Shown here piece by piece: positions 1-11,141 of a stretch of DNA of 64,000 bases. The stretch covers positions 15,929,501 through 15,993,500 of the forward strand of contig NC_064437.1 of assembly GCF_023343835.1 (NCBI RefSeq), written 5' to 3'. Source of the DNA: Lagopus muta. Its lineage: Eukaryota; Chordata; Aves; Galliformes; Phasianidae. A program made the position numbers and the translations under genes. The notes beneath the pieces are model-generated. The model saw only the letters and a program-made list of their open reading frames with translations, searched no databases and was not told where the DNA came from. Position 1 is the stretch's first letter, and every line of letters starts with the position of its first letter.

Positions 1-302
1 ACTTGAAGTAGCACCTGATACATATTACTTACATAATTGTTTCAAATTAAAATCAGAAATTCCTCTTCTTAATTTGATGTGAATGGGAAAGTTGTGTATT
101 TTGGAGATAAATATTAATTTTAGAAATAGGTGACATTTGTCTTTGAATTAGCTTTTAAGTAAATATGCTAGGATACTAAAGCATAAGTATGTATGAGAGC
201 ATTTGGTTGGATTATAGACAAATTTTGGTAAGTGTAAAATTGAAGTATTTGAAAGTTTAAGGAATGTGCTGTTACTTTTGTAAACCAGTGTATTTATTTC
301 AG
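1..302 (+). other. MTF2: MTF2 intron, 3' end
   Basis: This AT-rich sequence leads into the polypyrimidine tract and AG at 301-302. I see no exon, repeat or open frame of note in it. Confidence 0.7.
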
Positions 303-3300
303 AGAGGTGGTGCGCTTAAGAAAGGACCAAATGCCAAAGCACTGCAAGTCATGAAACAGACTTTACCATATAATGCAACAGACCTTGAGTGGGATGCGGG
401 TCATAAAACCAACGTCCAGCAGTGTTACTGCTATTGTGGAGGACCTGGAGAGTAAGTAAAGTGATGATCTGTGTCAACTTTTCTCCATAAGACACCTGAC
501 ACCTGCAAACCTTGATTCTGGTCCTGAAGACAAACACTTTTGAAGTTCTTTGAATGTTTTTAGAAAGGCGTGCTTATGAAACATTGCCTGTTAATTTAAG
601 TTTCTATAGATATAAACAGTGACACTCTGAAAAAGAAATGGGAATATTTTGTTGCTGTGTTATCATTTGGATTTGCACAGATACTTCACTGTTTGTTCAT
701 GTGAATAAAATTATGTTGAGTTGTTCCCTTGTGTTTGAGTCAGGTTTAATATTAAGGATAATGTGAGATATAACGTTACAGAACAGACAGAATTCTGCCT
801 TATACTGTAATTATTATGAGGGTAGGGGGAAAAAAGGTTTTCTTTCTTGCGAGTCTTATGAGGAACAAGGACATCCAAATAGGTGGAGCTTGAATACTCT
901 GATATCTGTATGAGTGAGTGGAGGAGTAAAGTAGCACTGAGAGTTTGAAGTCAGGGAAACTCAGAGTCATACAAGAAAGCAAAGTATTAAAACTTCTACT
1001 TAATTTATTCCTAGTCATTCTTCACTAGTAACTGTTCACTGTAGAACTAACTGATGCTGAAATGTTCTTTCAAATAGCAGTGAAAGTTACTTTGTGTCAG
1101 AAGATTCATTGCTATTTAATCTAAATATAATGAAGAGCCATTTTGAGTAACTTGTAATGCATCTTGTTTTTCTTTCTGTTGAAGCTGGTATCTAAAGATG
1201 TTGCAGTGCTGCAAATGTAAGCAGTGGTTCCACGAGGCTTGTGTGCAGTGCCTCCAAAAGCCAATGCTTTTTGGTGACAGGTAAGAACACTTGTGCTGTA
1301 CTTCATTGTTGTTTTCATTTTAGTTAGGAAGAAGTATCTCATAGATGAACTTTTAATAAAGCGTGTGTAGTACTCAAGTGTTTTTCAAAAACATTGTGGT
1401 GAGTTTAGCATAGCAAATTACAGAAAACAAAAGGTGTTCAAGTACCGGGGGGGTGCTTTTTGTCATCTCTTTAAACAGAGATGTTGAACAGCCTTCAAAC
1501 AAAAGAGAAAAAGAAAATTAGGGTGAGGTAATCAATGGATAGCTGATTTCAAACTTATTGTTATTGACTTAACTGTTTGTGGAGGTTCTTTATGCCATAG
1601 GCTACTAGGAGATCAGAAGTGTTAAAGCAGAACACCATAGTGGGCTTATAATAAAGATAAGGGTTTTCTAGATCTCACCGTGTAGTACATTAGTAACAGC
1701 ACTTTTTGAGCGAGCACTTTGTGCTTTGAAGTAGGCAGTTGGTATGTGTGTGCCGAAGAGAAGATCTAGCAACTGTGTGAAAATGTGCCCTTAGCGGAAC
1801 GTGGTAGATTAAATGTTTTCCTGCTTGTTCCATTCCTTGTAGCTCATCAGTGCTTCTGTTTCCATCTGACTCATCTAGGTCCCACTAACTGTTTTCCTGC
1901 TCACTTGGAATTACTAGTAGAGGGAACTGGAGAATCAGGAGGGATAGTCAGATGACAACTCCATATATTCTGTGTTCATGTGTGACGAGTGAAGCAAAAA
2001 GGAAATGAGAAAGGGCATTGGTCTGTGCTTTTGTTTTAGGAAGAGCTTGGAGTAGTTGAAGCGAACGAGAGAGAACACTGGATTAAAGAATCAAGGAGTG
2101 TATAATTTGTGATCTGTTGTGGTTTCGTTTCATCCTTTATTGTGCTGAATGTTTGTATGAAGAAATTGATATCTAGAAAGTGCTCTTTTAGAGGCATACT
2201 TGCTTAGGCTTCTAAATTTGAATGAAAGGAATAGGGACACTGGGGAGCACAGTCACTAGTCAGGGAAGAAAAGAAGGAAGATGTGGAATGTAAAATTTAT
2301 GAAGTAGAGACCACTACTGGGTCAGATATAAGACAGTACACAGGAAATTGATAGCAGGTGAAGGGACTCAAATGTCATGTGGCTGGGTTTCTGGCGTACT
2401 TGATTTTTCATTTTTCCCCAGTACATCCTTGGAAAAAAAAAATCCCATGAAGAGTCCTTTTTGGAATTATAAGGTGGCAGTTTGTAATAAGTAGCATGTT
2501 AAAACATCTTGTATGTATGTATATGTGTGTACGGACACCCACAACCTAGTCACGCAGACATACATACGTGTATATATTTTTTTAGGTTTTATACATTCAT
2601 TTGCTCAGTTTGCAGTTCTGGACCAGAATACCTCAAACGTTTACCCTTGAGATGGTAAGTGCAATTAAAGTAAATAATTGAACATATGTGCTGCTTTTCT
2701 TTTTGGTATTTTGATTTGCCTTGTTAAAAAGGAAATTCACATGCTGTCTTTCATCATTTCCTGAGTTCTTGTATAAACGGGCAGTTTTTCTTTCAAAGTT
2801 TATTCATAAATGCACATTTCTTTGCTCTTGAGTTCTCTTCGGATTTATTCCTAGAATTGTTCAGTAAAGTTGCACCTAAGTACTTGCTTGTTGTCTATTT
2901 GAAGATACCTAAGCAGAATTCCTTTATTTAGGCTTTGTCTCACTGTTAAATTAAGTGAAATGTGTTAAGTATAAAAGTAAACAGCTTGACATGCATTGTA
3001 GTGGTTTACTTGATGAAATTCCGTGTTGCAGTTTGAAGTACTTCAATTGTAGCTTGTATTAAGAATAATACCAACTTAATGGATGTATGTGCTGACAAGT
3101 GTAAGGTAAAAATTACCTTGCTAAATTGTAGTTCACTGGAATACTTAGATGAATTCAGAATTGTTTTGGATTTTAAAGAAGCGTAATGAGAATGTGAAGT
3201 GAGGCAGACATGCATGTATGATACAAAGCAGCAGCAGCCACATTAGGTAGAGAAATGATAGGAGATAACATAATGTTTCCTGGATTGAGTGTTCTGTGTT

Positions 3301-4602
3301 GTGCTTTATTTGTCTAACTACATTATGCTAATCCTTTTGAAGAAATTATGTCAAAGAAAAGCAGTTGGGGATTTTTTTTGGTGATTCTATATATTTCTGA
3401 ATTCTAGGGTAGATATAGCACATCTATGCCTTTACAACCTAAGTGTTATTCATAAGAAGAAATACTTTGATTCGGAGCTTGAACTCATGGCATACATAAA
3501 TGAAAACTGGGATAGATTACATCCTGGTGAGGTAAGTAGTTGGAATGTTCGTTCTTCCTCACCTTTCACTGTGCACGTGTCAGGGACCTATAAACTCTTC
3601 TATGTAAGATATTAAATTGATTATCTTAACATCTGGTAACTCCAAATGATAGAGATAATCTTCAATTTCCTTGTAGAATTAAAATATTTAAGTTGTGTAT
3701 ATTTTTCTGAGCTGTAAAACTTCATTTTATTGTTCGCATGGCAACTTTATTTTTTCACTCAACTGTTGATTCTGTAGCGTATTTTGTTTTTATTTTTTAA
3801 TTGTCTCATGCTTGCTTGAATATTTTCATGGGTACAGACAAGTAAACTTATGCCTATAACTGAATGCAGAGTGTATTTAGGATGAAAATATCAAGGTCTC
3901 TAAGGTGTAATACCTAACAAATCACTGTACACAAACATTTCCTCTTTCTTCCCTGTTCCAAGCGTGAGTGTGAGCAGTTTGTATATTGGTCTTAAGGATT
4001 TTGACTTTTTTCCAACCATGTGGGCTTTATCAGGAAAGTATGTAGAAAATCCATTTCCCCAAGCAAATTGAGTTCATGTTTAATGTAGAGGAATGGTGTA
4101 GGTAGTCTTTTGGTTCTGTGTTTAAGGCTGAATGCAAAAATTTCTGTTGAAGTGACATTGATGTACTGCAAGTGGAGTGTGTGCTTCTTTCTTGCGTAAG
4201 TGTTCAAGGTTTTGAAACTTCTATACATAGGTGCATTTGAATCGTTGGAACTTCTCCTAACGTATTTCCTACTTCTGTATTTATTTTCAGTAAATTAATC
4301 CACTCATTCTGGCAGATACAACATGAGAATGAAATGTGGTCTTGGTTTAGATGATTGACACGCACTATTTTGATAAATAATGAAAATTTTTTACGATACA
4401 TATGTTCAGATCGTGACTGGTGTACATGGAAAAACCCACAAATATTTATTTGTGGGTATTTAAGGTGGGAGGAGAGGAAAAGCCCAAAATGAGAAAAAGC
4501 ATGCCTGCCTAAGTGGTAACAGAAATTCCTTAAGGTATTTCTGTACCTCAAGGAAACTGCTTTTTTTTTCCAATCAGGCTACTTGGTTTTTTTTTTTTTG
4601 TT

Positions 4603-4636
<34 letters not shown>

Positions 4637-5819
4637 GCTCTATTTTGAGTAAGCAAATAAATGCTGTGTTGAGGAAATAATATTCAAGGTTGTTTATTCT
4701 GATAAGTTTCTAAATGTCTCTCATGACACGGGGGAAAGCTGTGCCTTAAAAAAATAAAGGCAAGTATATTTTAGGTTTTCTGATAACCTGTCTTTGAACA
4801 GAAACTAGTCAGAGAATAACATACAATACTAATAGTTTGAGTTTTCTGGTAGTACTCTTCACTTGCTGCTATGAGGCATGGTACATCTTTCTCTAGATGG
4901 TTAGAACTGACTAAGTATTGGTAGAATTGAATTAGTAAGAGTAAATGGTGGAACTATTAGAGTTCTTAAGCCCATATATTTTTATCATGTTGCCATTTGT
5001 GATGCAATAAAAAATATTGTAGTTTTCTGTAGCTATGTGCTGAAGAATTGCAAAACTTGAGGATAGTAATGGATTGTGTGGAAATATATGAAAAGATACC
5101 TTGAAACAGCTGTCACTTCGCAAAAGTTGGTCAGATTTCTCTTAACTTTGGCAGTCAAATGGTTTTACTGAATCTTGTAATGTTAAAAGCAGAGCTCTTT
5201 TTTTGAGTATGTATTGAGATTTCAGAAATTGTTGAATGTGTTAGCTTTCTTGTTTAATGAGAGTTGTATTATTTACAGGTGTCTGAGGGCTTTCTCTTGA
5301 GCTGCAGTTGTACAGTTTGCTCTGTGGTATCCTTACTAATATTCGTGCTTTGTGAGCTGTTGGCCAGCTTTAGAATTAAAGATCAGTTGACTGCAGATCC
5401 AACCGGGTATAAATTCTGGAGCATTTTTGCATAGCAACTGGAAATATGGCAGCAATGCTACCATATTTAAAAATACTCTAAATTCTAATGTGTAAATGTT
5501 GCATCCACCTCTTGAAAATCATCAATGCAGACAGAAATGGGAATTAAGCCTTTGAGCAAGATTTAATTAAAGCAATCGCCAATAAAATAACTGAGGTTCT
5601 TGTACTCTTCTTGCGGTCTCTTACTTTGGGTGTGCTTAATGCTACTGAGGTACTCATGTTAGTGATCCTGGGAAGGGAGACTAGTATCCTTCTTGTATAC
5701 TGAAACAATTTGAAATGATTTTCTTGTACTACTTAAACAGAAAACCTAGAAAACCTGGATTCTTTGACCAGGGCTTGTCCCTAATGTAAATTCTGTGAAT
5801 GTGAATCACAGAACATGAG

Positions 5820-5866
<47 letters not shown>

Positions 5867-8800
5867 CTAAATGACTAACACCTTTTAAGGGTTAGGTAGT
5901 TTCTACAGGTAATTTTTTTTTTTAATGTACTTCACATCCAAATTGATAGTTTTAATGACTCAGAGTCGTTAATAATAATAATAATTGGAAGCTTTCTATT
6001 ACTGAAGAGTTAGACTGGCTAAATAATTTCTTAATTCTCCACAGCTGGCAGATACACCAAAATCTGAAAGATATGAGCACGTACTGGAGGCATTAAATGA
6101 TTACAAGACCATGTAAGTTTTTGGTATTTTTACTCTAAATACTTCCAGCTTTGCCATTCGTGGTTGTCAGTCTCCTTTGCTCAGTTTATCTGATAATCAC
6201 TGCGGCTGTGTTAATGTTGACGTTTTGAATACTGTTTCTGTTTCAGAGTATAACACCCCATACCTATTTGAGTGGATCCCAGATCATGAGAAAAATTGTT
6301 TTAATTTCCATCCCCTTCCCAGTTCTCATTCTGTATTTCAGATTGAGGATTGTGTTAGCGGGAAAAGGTGAATAAAATAGCATTAGGATGAGTATTTTAA
6401 TTTGCATAGATTTGTTTTGCATGAACACTTTATTTTAAAAGCTGCATTCCCTGGATTCAGAATGTTAACAATGAATTTAAAATCATCTAGGTTTATGTCT
6501 GGAAAAGAAATAAAGAAAAAGAAGCATTTGTTTGGCTTGAGAATTCGCGTTCCTCCTGTGCCACCAAATGCTGCTTTAAAGGCTGAGAAAGAACCAGAAG
6601 GAACTTCTCATGAGTTCAAAATTAAAGGCAGAAAATCATCTAAACCAATCCCTGATGTGAGGTAAAATAATCCCATGCTTTTTTAGAAATGTTGTGGTAA
6701 ATAGGAACTACTTCAAGTACTTCAGTGCCTGCAAAAGAACTCCTGCTCATTGTATAATGTCCATTTCTAAATAACTGTAAAGGTGGTTTGTTTGTATGTT
6801 TTAAAGATATTTTAAAGTTGTAAACTGATGTAGTTGCATGTTCTCTTTAAAGGTGATTGTGAGAGCAGAGTCTTCAAGCTTATTAATTTCCTATTGTGAG
6901 CCTTTGAAAAACAAAAGACAAACCAAAACAAGCATCATGACATTTGGCAGTAAGAACAATACAGGCTGTCCGAACCTCGCTGCCATTAGGGGGGGTGGGG
7001 GGGAATATTTCCTTTCTGGAGCTTTTATGCAATGCTGTTAACTAGGTTTCTAAATAGGGAATATGATACACAGTTCTGGCTTGCGGTAGTAGATGTGCTG
7101 TTTCTTTAACCGACACTTGTTCATTCCTCTTCAACGTTAAGGAGTCGGTAATGTCAGTAGAAACAACTTTATCTGTGATATTATACAGGCAAATTATTTA
7201 GCTTTTACATGACAGCTTCGATTTGCCAGGATCTCGTTTAGCACAATGTGTATTCATTGCCAAAGGAAAGCATTTATTCTTTGAAAACTATCTTCAATAA
7301 TTTTCTTCAATAAGAAAAAAATATAAATTTTCTTCTAGGGAATTAAGTAATGGTATAGAAAGAAAGGGGAAAAAAAAATCAGTAGGTCGTCCACCTGGTC
7401 CCTATACAAGAAAAATGATTCACAAAACTCCAGAGTCGTCTCCTCTGGTAAGGTTTTGGATATGTTTCTTTTATTTTCTCTTACCGGATTATCATTTTTG
7501 AAGAAAAAATATAATCAGTTAATCTAAATTGTGATATTCCTCTCCCCATTTGCCCTCAAACTAAGCTGAATAAGCAATTAAAACTTAAACTGAAGTACTC
7601 TTCCTTTTTTCTTAGGATACTGAACCAGTTCCAGTGATAGAGACCCCAGCATTGGAATTACCCTGCTCTGTTGGGTAAATTAAAAACAAACAAACAAAAA
7701 AGCTTAAGCTATTTTAATATAGCATGTCATTTATTTGTTTGCTTCTGAAATGTCAACTCAATTTTTACTATAAGATTACTTTCATTACATGGCAACCCTG
7801 TTATCTTACATATCAGGAAATCCGATGGAACTGCACATTCATCCAATACCTCAGATGTGGAATCCACAGGTGCTGCCAGTATAAAAGAAACTACCTCATC
7901 TAGCATATCCAGACATTATAGGTAACATTTGAATTACTCTATCTACTGTATTGATTAAGGGTTTAATATGTTAATTTTCACAAGGTTATTGAAGGGGAGA
8001 CACAAAGCAAGTAGTTCAGCAGTACTTTACCTGCAATAAACAGAAGTTACAGAAATTATACAGGAATTATCTTGCCAAAGAATGACTTCTGATGTTCTAT
8101 GCCTACTTTCCAAAAACCTGAGGTTGTGTTAAGCTAAAAAAAGTGAGTTTGGTGCCTTTTGGCAAACCAGCTAAATTTGAGCCAGGTACTTCCAGAGAGA
8201 TTGTATTTCAACAAGCTTTAAGAAGATCATGAGAGAGACTTAAAACAGCAACTCTTTAAAAGAAGAAAAGAAAGACGAAACAAAAAGGCAATTTTGCAAT
8301 CATCTGCAGTCGAGTCACTGCCAGTGATGTGCGATGTTTTGGTTTTTTTTATTTGTTCTTCATTGAAGGTTTGGCAAAGCAAAGATAGAAGATAAGGAGA
8401 CTGATGCAAGTTGTGAGGCAACTGTAGTAGATATGAAACAGAGATAGGATATTCCAGAATTTGAAGGAGAGTAGACAAGCACATAAGATGTTGCAGAGGA
8501 TATGGAATATCTGAGAATATGGGAGTAAGTAATTGTTATAGCCAGCTACTGAGGTGTGAAGTAGAGCTGTGAATTGAGTGGGAATCTAATGGAATAGAAC
8601 AGAAGAAAATAATTTCTTAACAGCATGGGTGCCAACTACTGTTCATTGTTAATGTAAAATGCACACTTAAGTTACTCTTACAGGAGACAAGTAAACTCCT
8701 TAAACGCTTACTGAGTTCACCTTTCTAACGAAGGTCACAGAAGAGCAGACATGTACCCTGTATTAATTTCGGCAACTTTTGTTTTTGTTTTGTTTGTTTT

Positions 8801-9758
8801 TGTTTGTATACTAATCTTAAGGAATAGTGACTATGCTGTGGATTTTAGTCTAAAAGTTTGACTCAGTCTTCATAAATAATTATAATCCACCTTTATGCAA
8901 AGGGGTGGTGACCCTTTGCATTAAAAAAAAAAAAAAAAAAAAAACCAACCCAAAAAGCAACTTCTGCAGATAGTCCTTAATTATAGTCTTCACCAACATA
9001 AGATTCCAAACTTTTACAGTTCAGCTTTTTTTGTAATAGGGGCCTACTGATATGATAAAGCTGTATTTTTAATTTACTATTCAAGGCACTTTTGGGGCAG
9101 AATCTGTTAAAAAATTTTTTTTGAAGTTTGCAGAAGATTAGAATTCATCTGAATCAAAACAGTACTCTAAAGATACTTAGGCATAATCTAATGTCATTTA
9201 ACCAAATTTTCTGATATGGGTTAACTTGCACAGTTTTTGTTATGTAAGTCTCTTTTGCAAGTGCCATATTAATCATTTATATACAGGTAACAAGTACTGA
9301 AACTGAAAACTAGAACAACAGTTGTGAATTGAGTTTTGTTTTACCATTTCCGTTCATCTTGAGTGTTTCCTGGAGTTAATGCTTGTGTTTATTTTTTTAG
9401 TAGTTTATCTGATTCAAGAAAAAGGACTCGTACAGGAAGAACTTGGCCTGCTGCAATACCACATTTGAGAAGAAGAGGTCGCTTTCCACGAAAAGCACTC
9501 CAGACTCAAAATTCAGAAATTGTAAAAGATGACGAGAGCAAGGAAGATTACCAGTATGATGAACTCAATACGGAGATACTTAACAATTTAGCAGATCAGG
9601 AGTTACAGCTCAATCATCTAAAGAACTCCATTACTAGTTATTTTGGTGCAGCAGGTAGAATAGCTTGTGGTGAAAAATACCGTGTTTTGGCTCGTCGGGT
9701 GACACTTGATGGAAAGGTGCAGTATCTTGTGGAGTGGGAAGGAGCAACTGCATCCTGA
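303..9758 (+). CDS. MTF2: MTF2 (Polycomb-like 2), ten 3' coding exons; 5' part lies before the window
   Basis: Metal-response element-binding transcription factor 2 is a nuclear Polycomb-like accessory subunit that recruits PRC2 (H3K27 methylation) to CpG islands. I place exons at 303-451, 1185-1280, 2586-2654, 3408-3531, 6045-6112, 6491-6661, 7339-7447, 7616-7674, 7817-7921 and 9401 (or 9404)-9758. All have AG/GT borders and join in one frame of 435 (or 434) residues ending at TGA 9756-9758. The first two or three exons carry the second PHD finger, with zinc ligands in [20 protein letters not shown] and ICSVC. Next comes the extended-homology (winged-helix) region, including [17 protein letters not shown] and [20 protein letters not shown], then the basic [11 protein letters not shown] stretch and a Ser/Thr-rich linker. 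The last exon ends in the MTF2-type chromo-like domain ([20 protein letters not shown]). The Tudor domain and first PHD finger are upstream of the window. Family identity is near certain, since the translation follows remembered human MTF2 almost residue for residue. Exon edges are read by eye. Confidence 0.96.
4587..4633. repeat. T-rich homopolymer run
   Basis: Long T tract broken by two G bases in an MTF2 intron. Confidence 0.9.
5825..5864. repeat. A40 homopolymer
   Basis: An uninterrupted run of 40 A lies in the MTF2 intron 3532-6044. I see no upstream retrogene body that it could tail. Confidence 0.95.
9398..9403 (+). promoter_or_regulatory. MTF2: NAGNAG tandem splice acceptor of the last MTF2 exon
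   Basis: The acceptor reads TAGTAG after a T-rich tract. The preceding exon ends in phase 2 with AG at 7920-7921. Use of the first AG (exon from 9401) gives HYSSLSD, and the second (exon from 9404) gives HYSLSD. Remembered human MTF2 has HYGLSD, the length of the second choice. Confidence 0.6.
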
Positions 9759-10354
9759 CTGTAGGACTGAATATTATGTTCACTGCACTGTCATCTGTAA
9801 GTACAGTTCATAATGCAGAGCCATGAGAGAAGTGTGTCTTTAAATGTTTCTAAAAACAAAACAAAACCAATTTAGCCTTAACGTGTAATTGTTATCATTA
9901 CAGCTCTTGTGATAAAAGACTTATCTTTTTAAAATCTGATCTGAAACTTAAATTTTTTAATCTGAACACCGTTAGATTGTTTTAGGTTGGGATATTTTGG
10001 GTTACAATTGCTTAAAAATGTGCATGGTGTTTTAAAAAAAGATGTTTTCTAGAGAACATTCCATGGATACAGTTATTGTGATTTAGAGAAATATTATGTA
10101 GATAGCACAAATCTTTGAAATTTTTTGGTTTGTTTTCTTACCCAAATGTTTGCAGAAATGTATTTCTATTTCAATACTTTCTAGATTTCATAAGTGCAGT
10201 GTATATAATGCCTACTGAAGACTGTAAAATACTAAAGTTTTCTTTCAAACAAAGTGTAAAAAAAAAAAAAAAAAAAGGAAAAAAAAATATATTGAGCCTG
10301 TAAATTGCTCTGTGACCAGACTTCATTGTCTTCTTAATATATTCTGTGTGTGTG

Positions 10355-10400
10355 CGCATGTGTCTGTATATATACATATGTATATATGCACACACATACG
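10355..10400. repeat. 46-base near-perfect inverted repeat in the MTF2 3' UTR
   Basis: The sequence is centred on CATATG at 10375-10380. The inner 20 bases (10368-10387) are a perfect palindrome. Extending outward, 20 of 23 base pairs match, with mismatches only at 10367/10388, 10364/10391 and 10357/10398. In RNA it could form a hairpin. Flanking TG and TA runs suggest it may have arisen from a microsatellite. Confidence 0.7.
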
Positions 10401-11135
10401 TGTGTGTGTATATATATGTGTGATTGTGACCTATGCAATACAAATTATGGGATTGGACAGCTTCTGAGTATGCATCCCATAATTCTTTTTTCAGGAATAG
10501 TTGCCAGTATTTACACAGCAGCATTTCTTCTCAGGCTTATTGGGTGCTGTTTTGCTTTCTGTGTACTAAGGAAAATGTCAAACCAGTGCATTGTGTTCTG
10601 GCAATGGGTGCAGTCATTGATGTTCATATGCCTTGGGGTAATATATTCCTTAATTTTCCATGTGACTTAACAGTTTAAAAAAAAAAAGCGCAGGATTGGA
10701 ACATTAACGACTAGAAGTAACAATTTTAAAGCTATTTTGGCACATTGATTGTAAATTGTGTCCCAGTTATAAACTGAGTTGATGGGAGTTGCACAAGATT
10801 CATACATATGTGTAGAAAGTCATATTTCGATAAAGGTAGTATGAGCAAACTATTATTGCACAGGGTCAGCAAAAAATATGTTGCCATTTGAAGTTAACGT
10901 TACTCGTTTTAATACAATATTACCTCTTTTGTTTTTATAAAATGTACCAACTTCTAAGTTGATATGTTCATTTTGGTTTTTAATCAAAAATGTCTCCTGC
11001 CAGTATTACATGTTCTTTCTGATAACTTTTGAGGGAGGATAGCCAAAGAGTGGACGGAGGAAGAATATTTTTACGCTATGGTTATTCAGTGTACAGCATA
11101 AACTTTCTTCTCTTAAGATTACAGTTGACCACCAA

Positions 11136-11141
11136 AATAAA
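11136..11141 (+). promoter_or_regulatory. MTF2: Candidate poly(A) signal AATAAA for MTF2
   Basis: This is the first canonical hexamer downstream of the MTF2 stop, about 1.38 kb after it. A T-rich stretch follows (from 11225). Later hexamers at 12429, 13938 and 14692 are alternatives. Confidence 0.35.

Larger units (their letters stand above)
452..9400 (+). other. MTF2: MTF2 introns within the window
   Basis: Nine introns separate the MTF2 exons. The longest are 3532-6044 and 7922-9400. They hold homopolymer runs (T-rich 4587-4633, A40 at 5825-5864, an A run near 8922-8944) and G runs (about 1447-1453 and 6989-7004, the latter two G tracts split by one T). I found no CR1 element, RNA gene or additional exon. 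Open frames here, such as 4204-4551 on the minus strand, have no recognisable product. Confidence 0.6.

Noticed and set aside
5825-5864. A40 tract as the tail of a processed retrogene
   Set aside because: No retrocopy or SINE body is recognisable upstream, and I see no flanking target duplication.
10350-10678. Two overlapping plus-strand frames of 81-106 codons in the MTF2 3' UTR
   Set aside because: They are driven by TG/TA repeat sequence and resemble no family.
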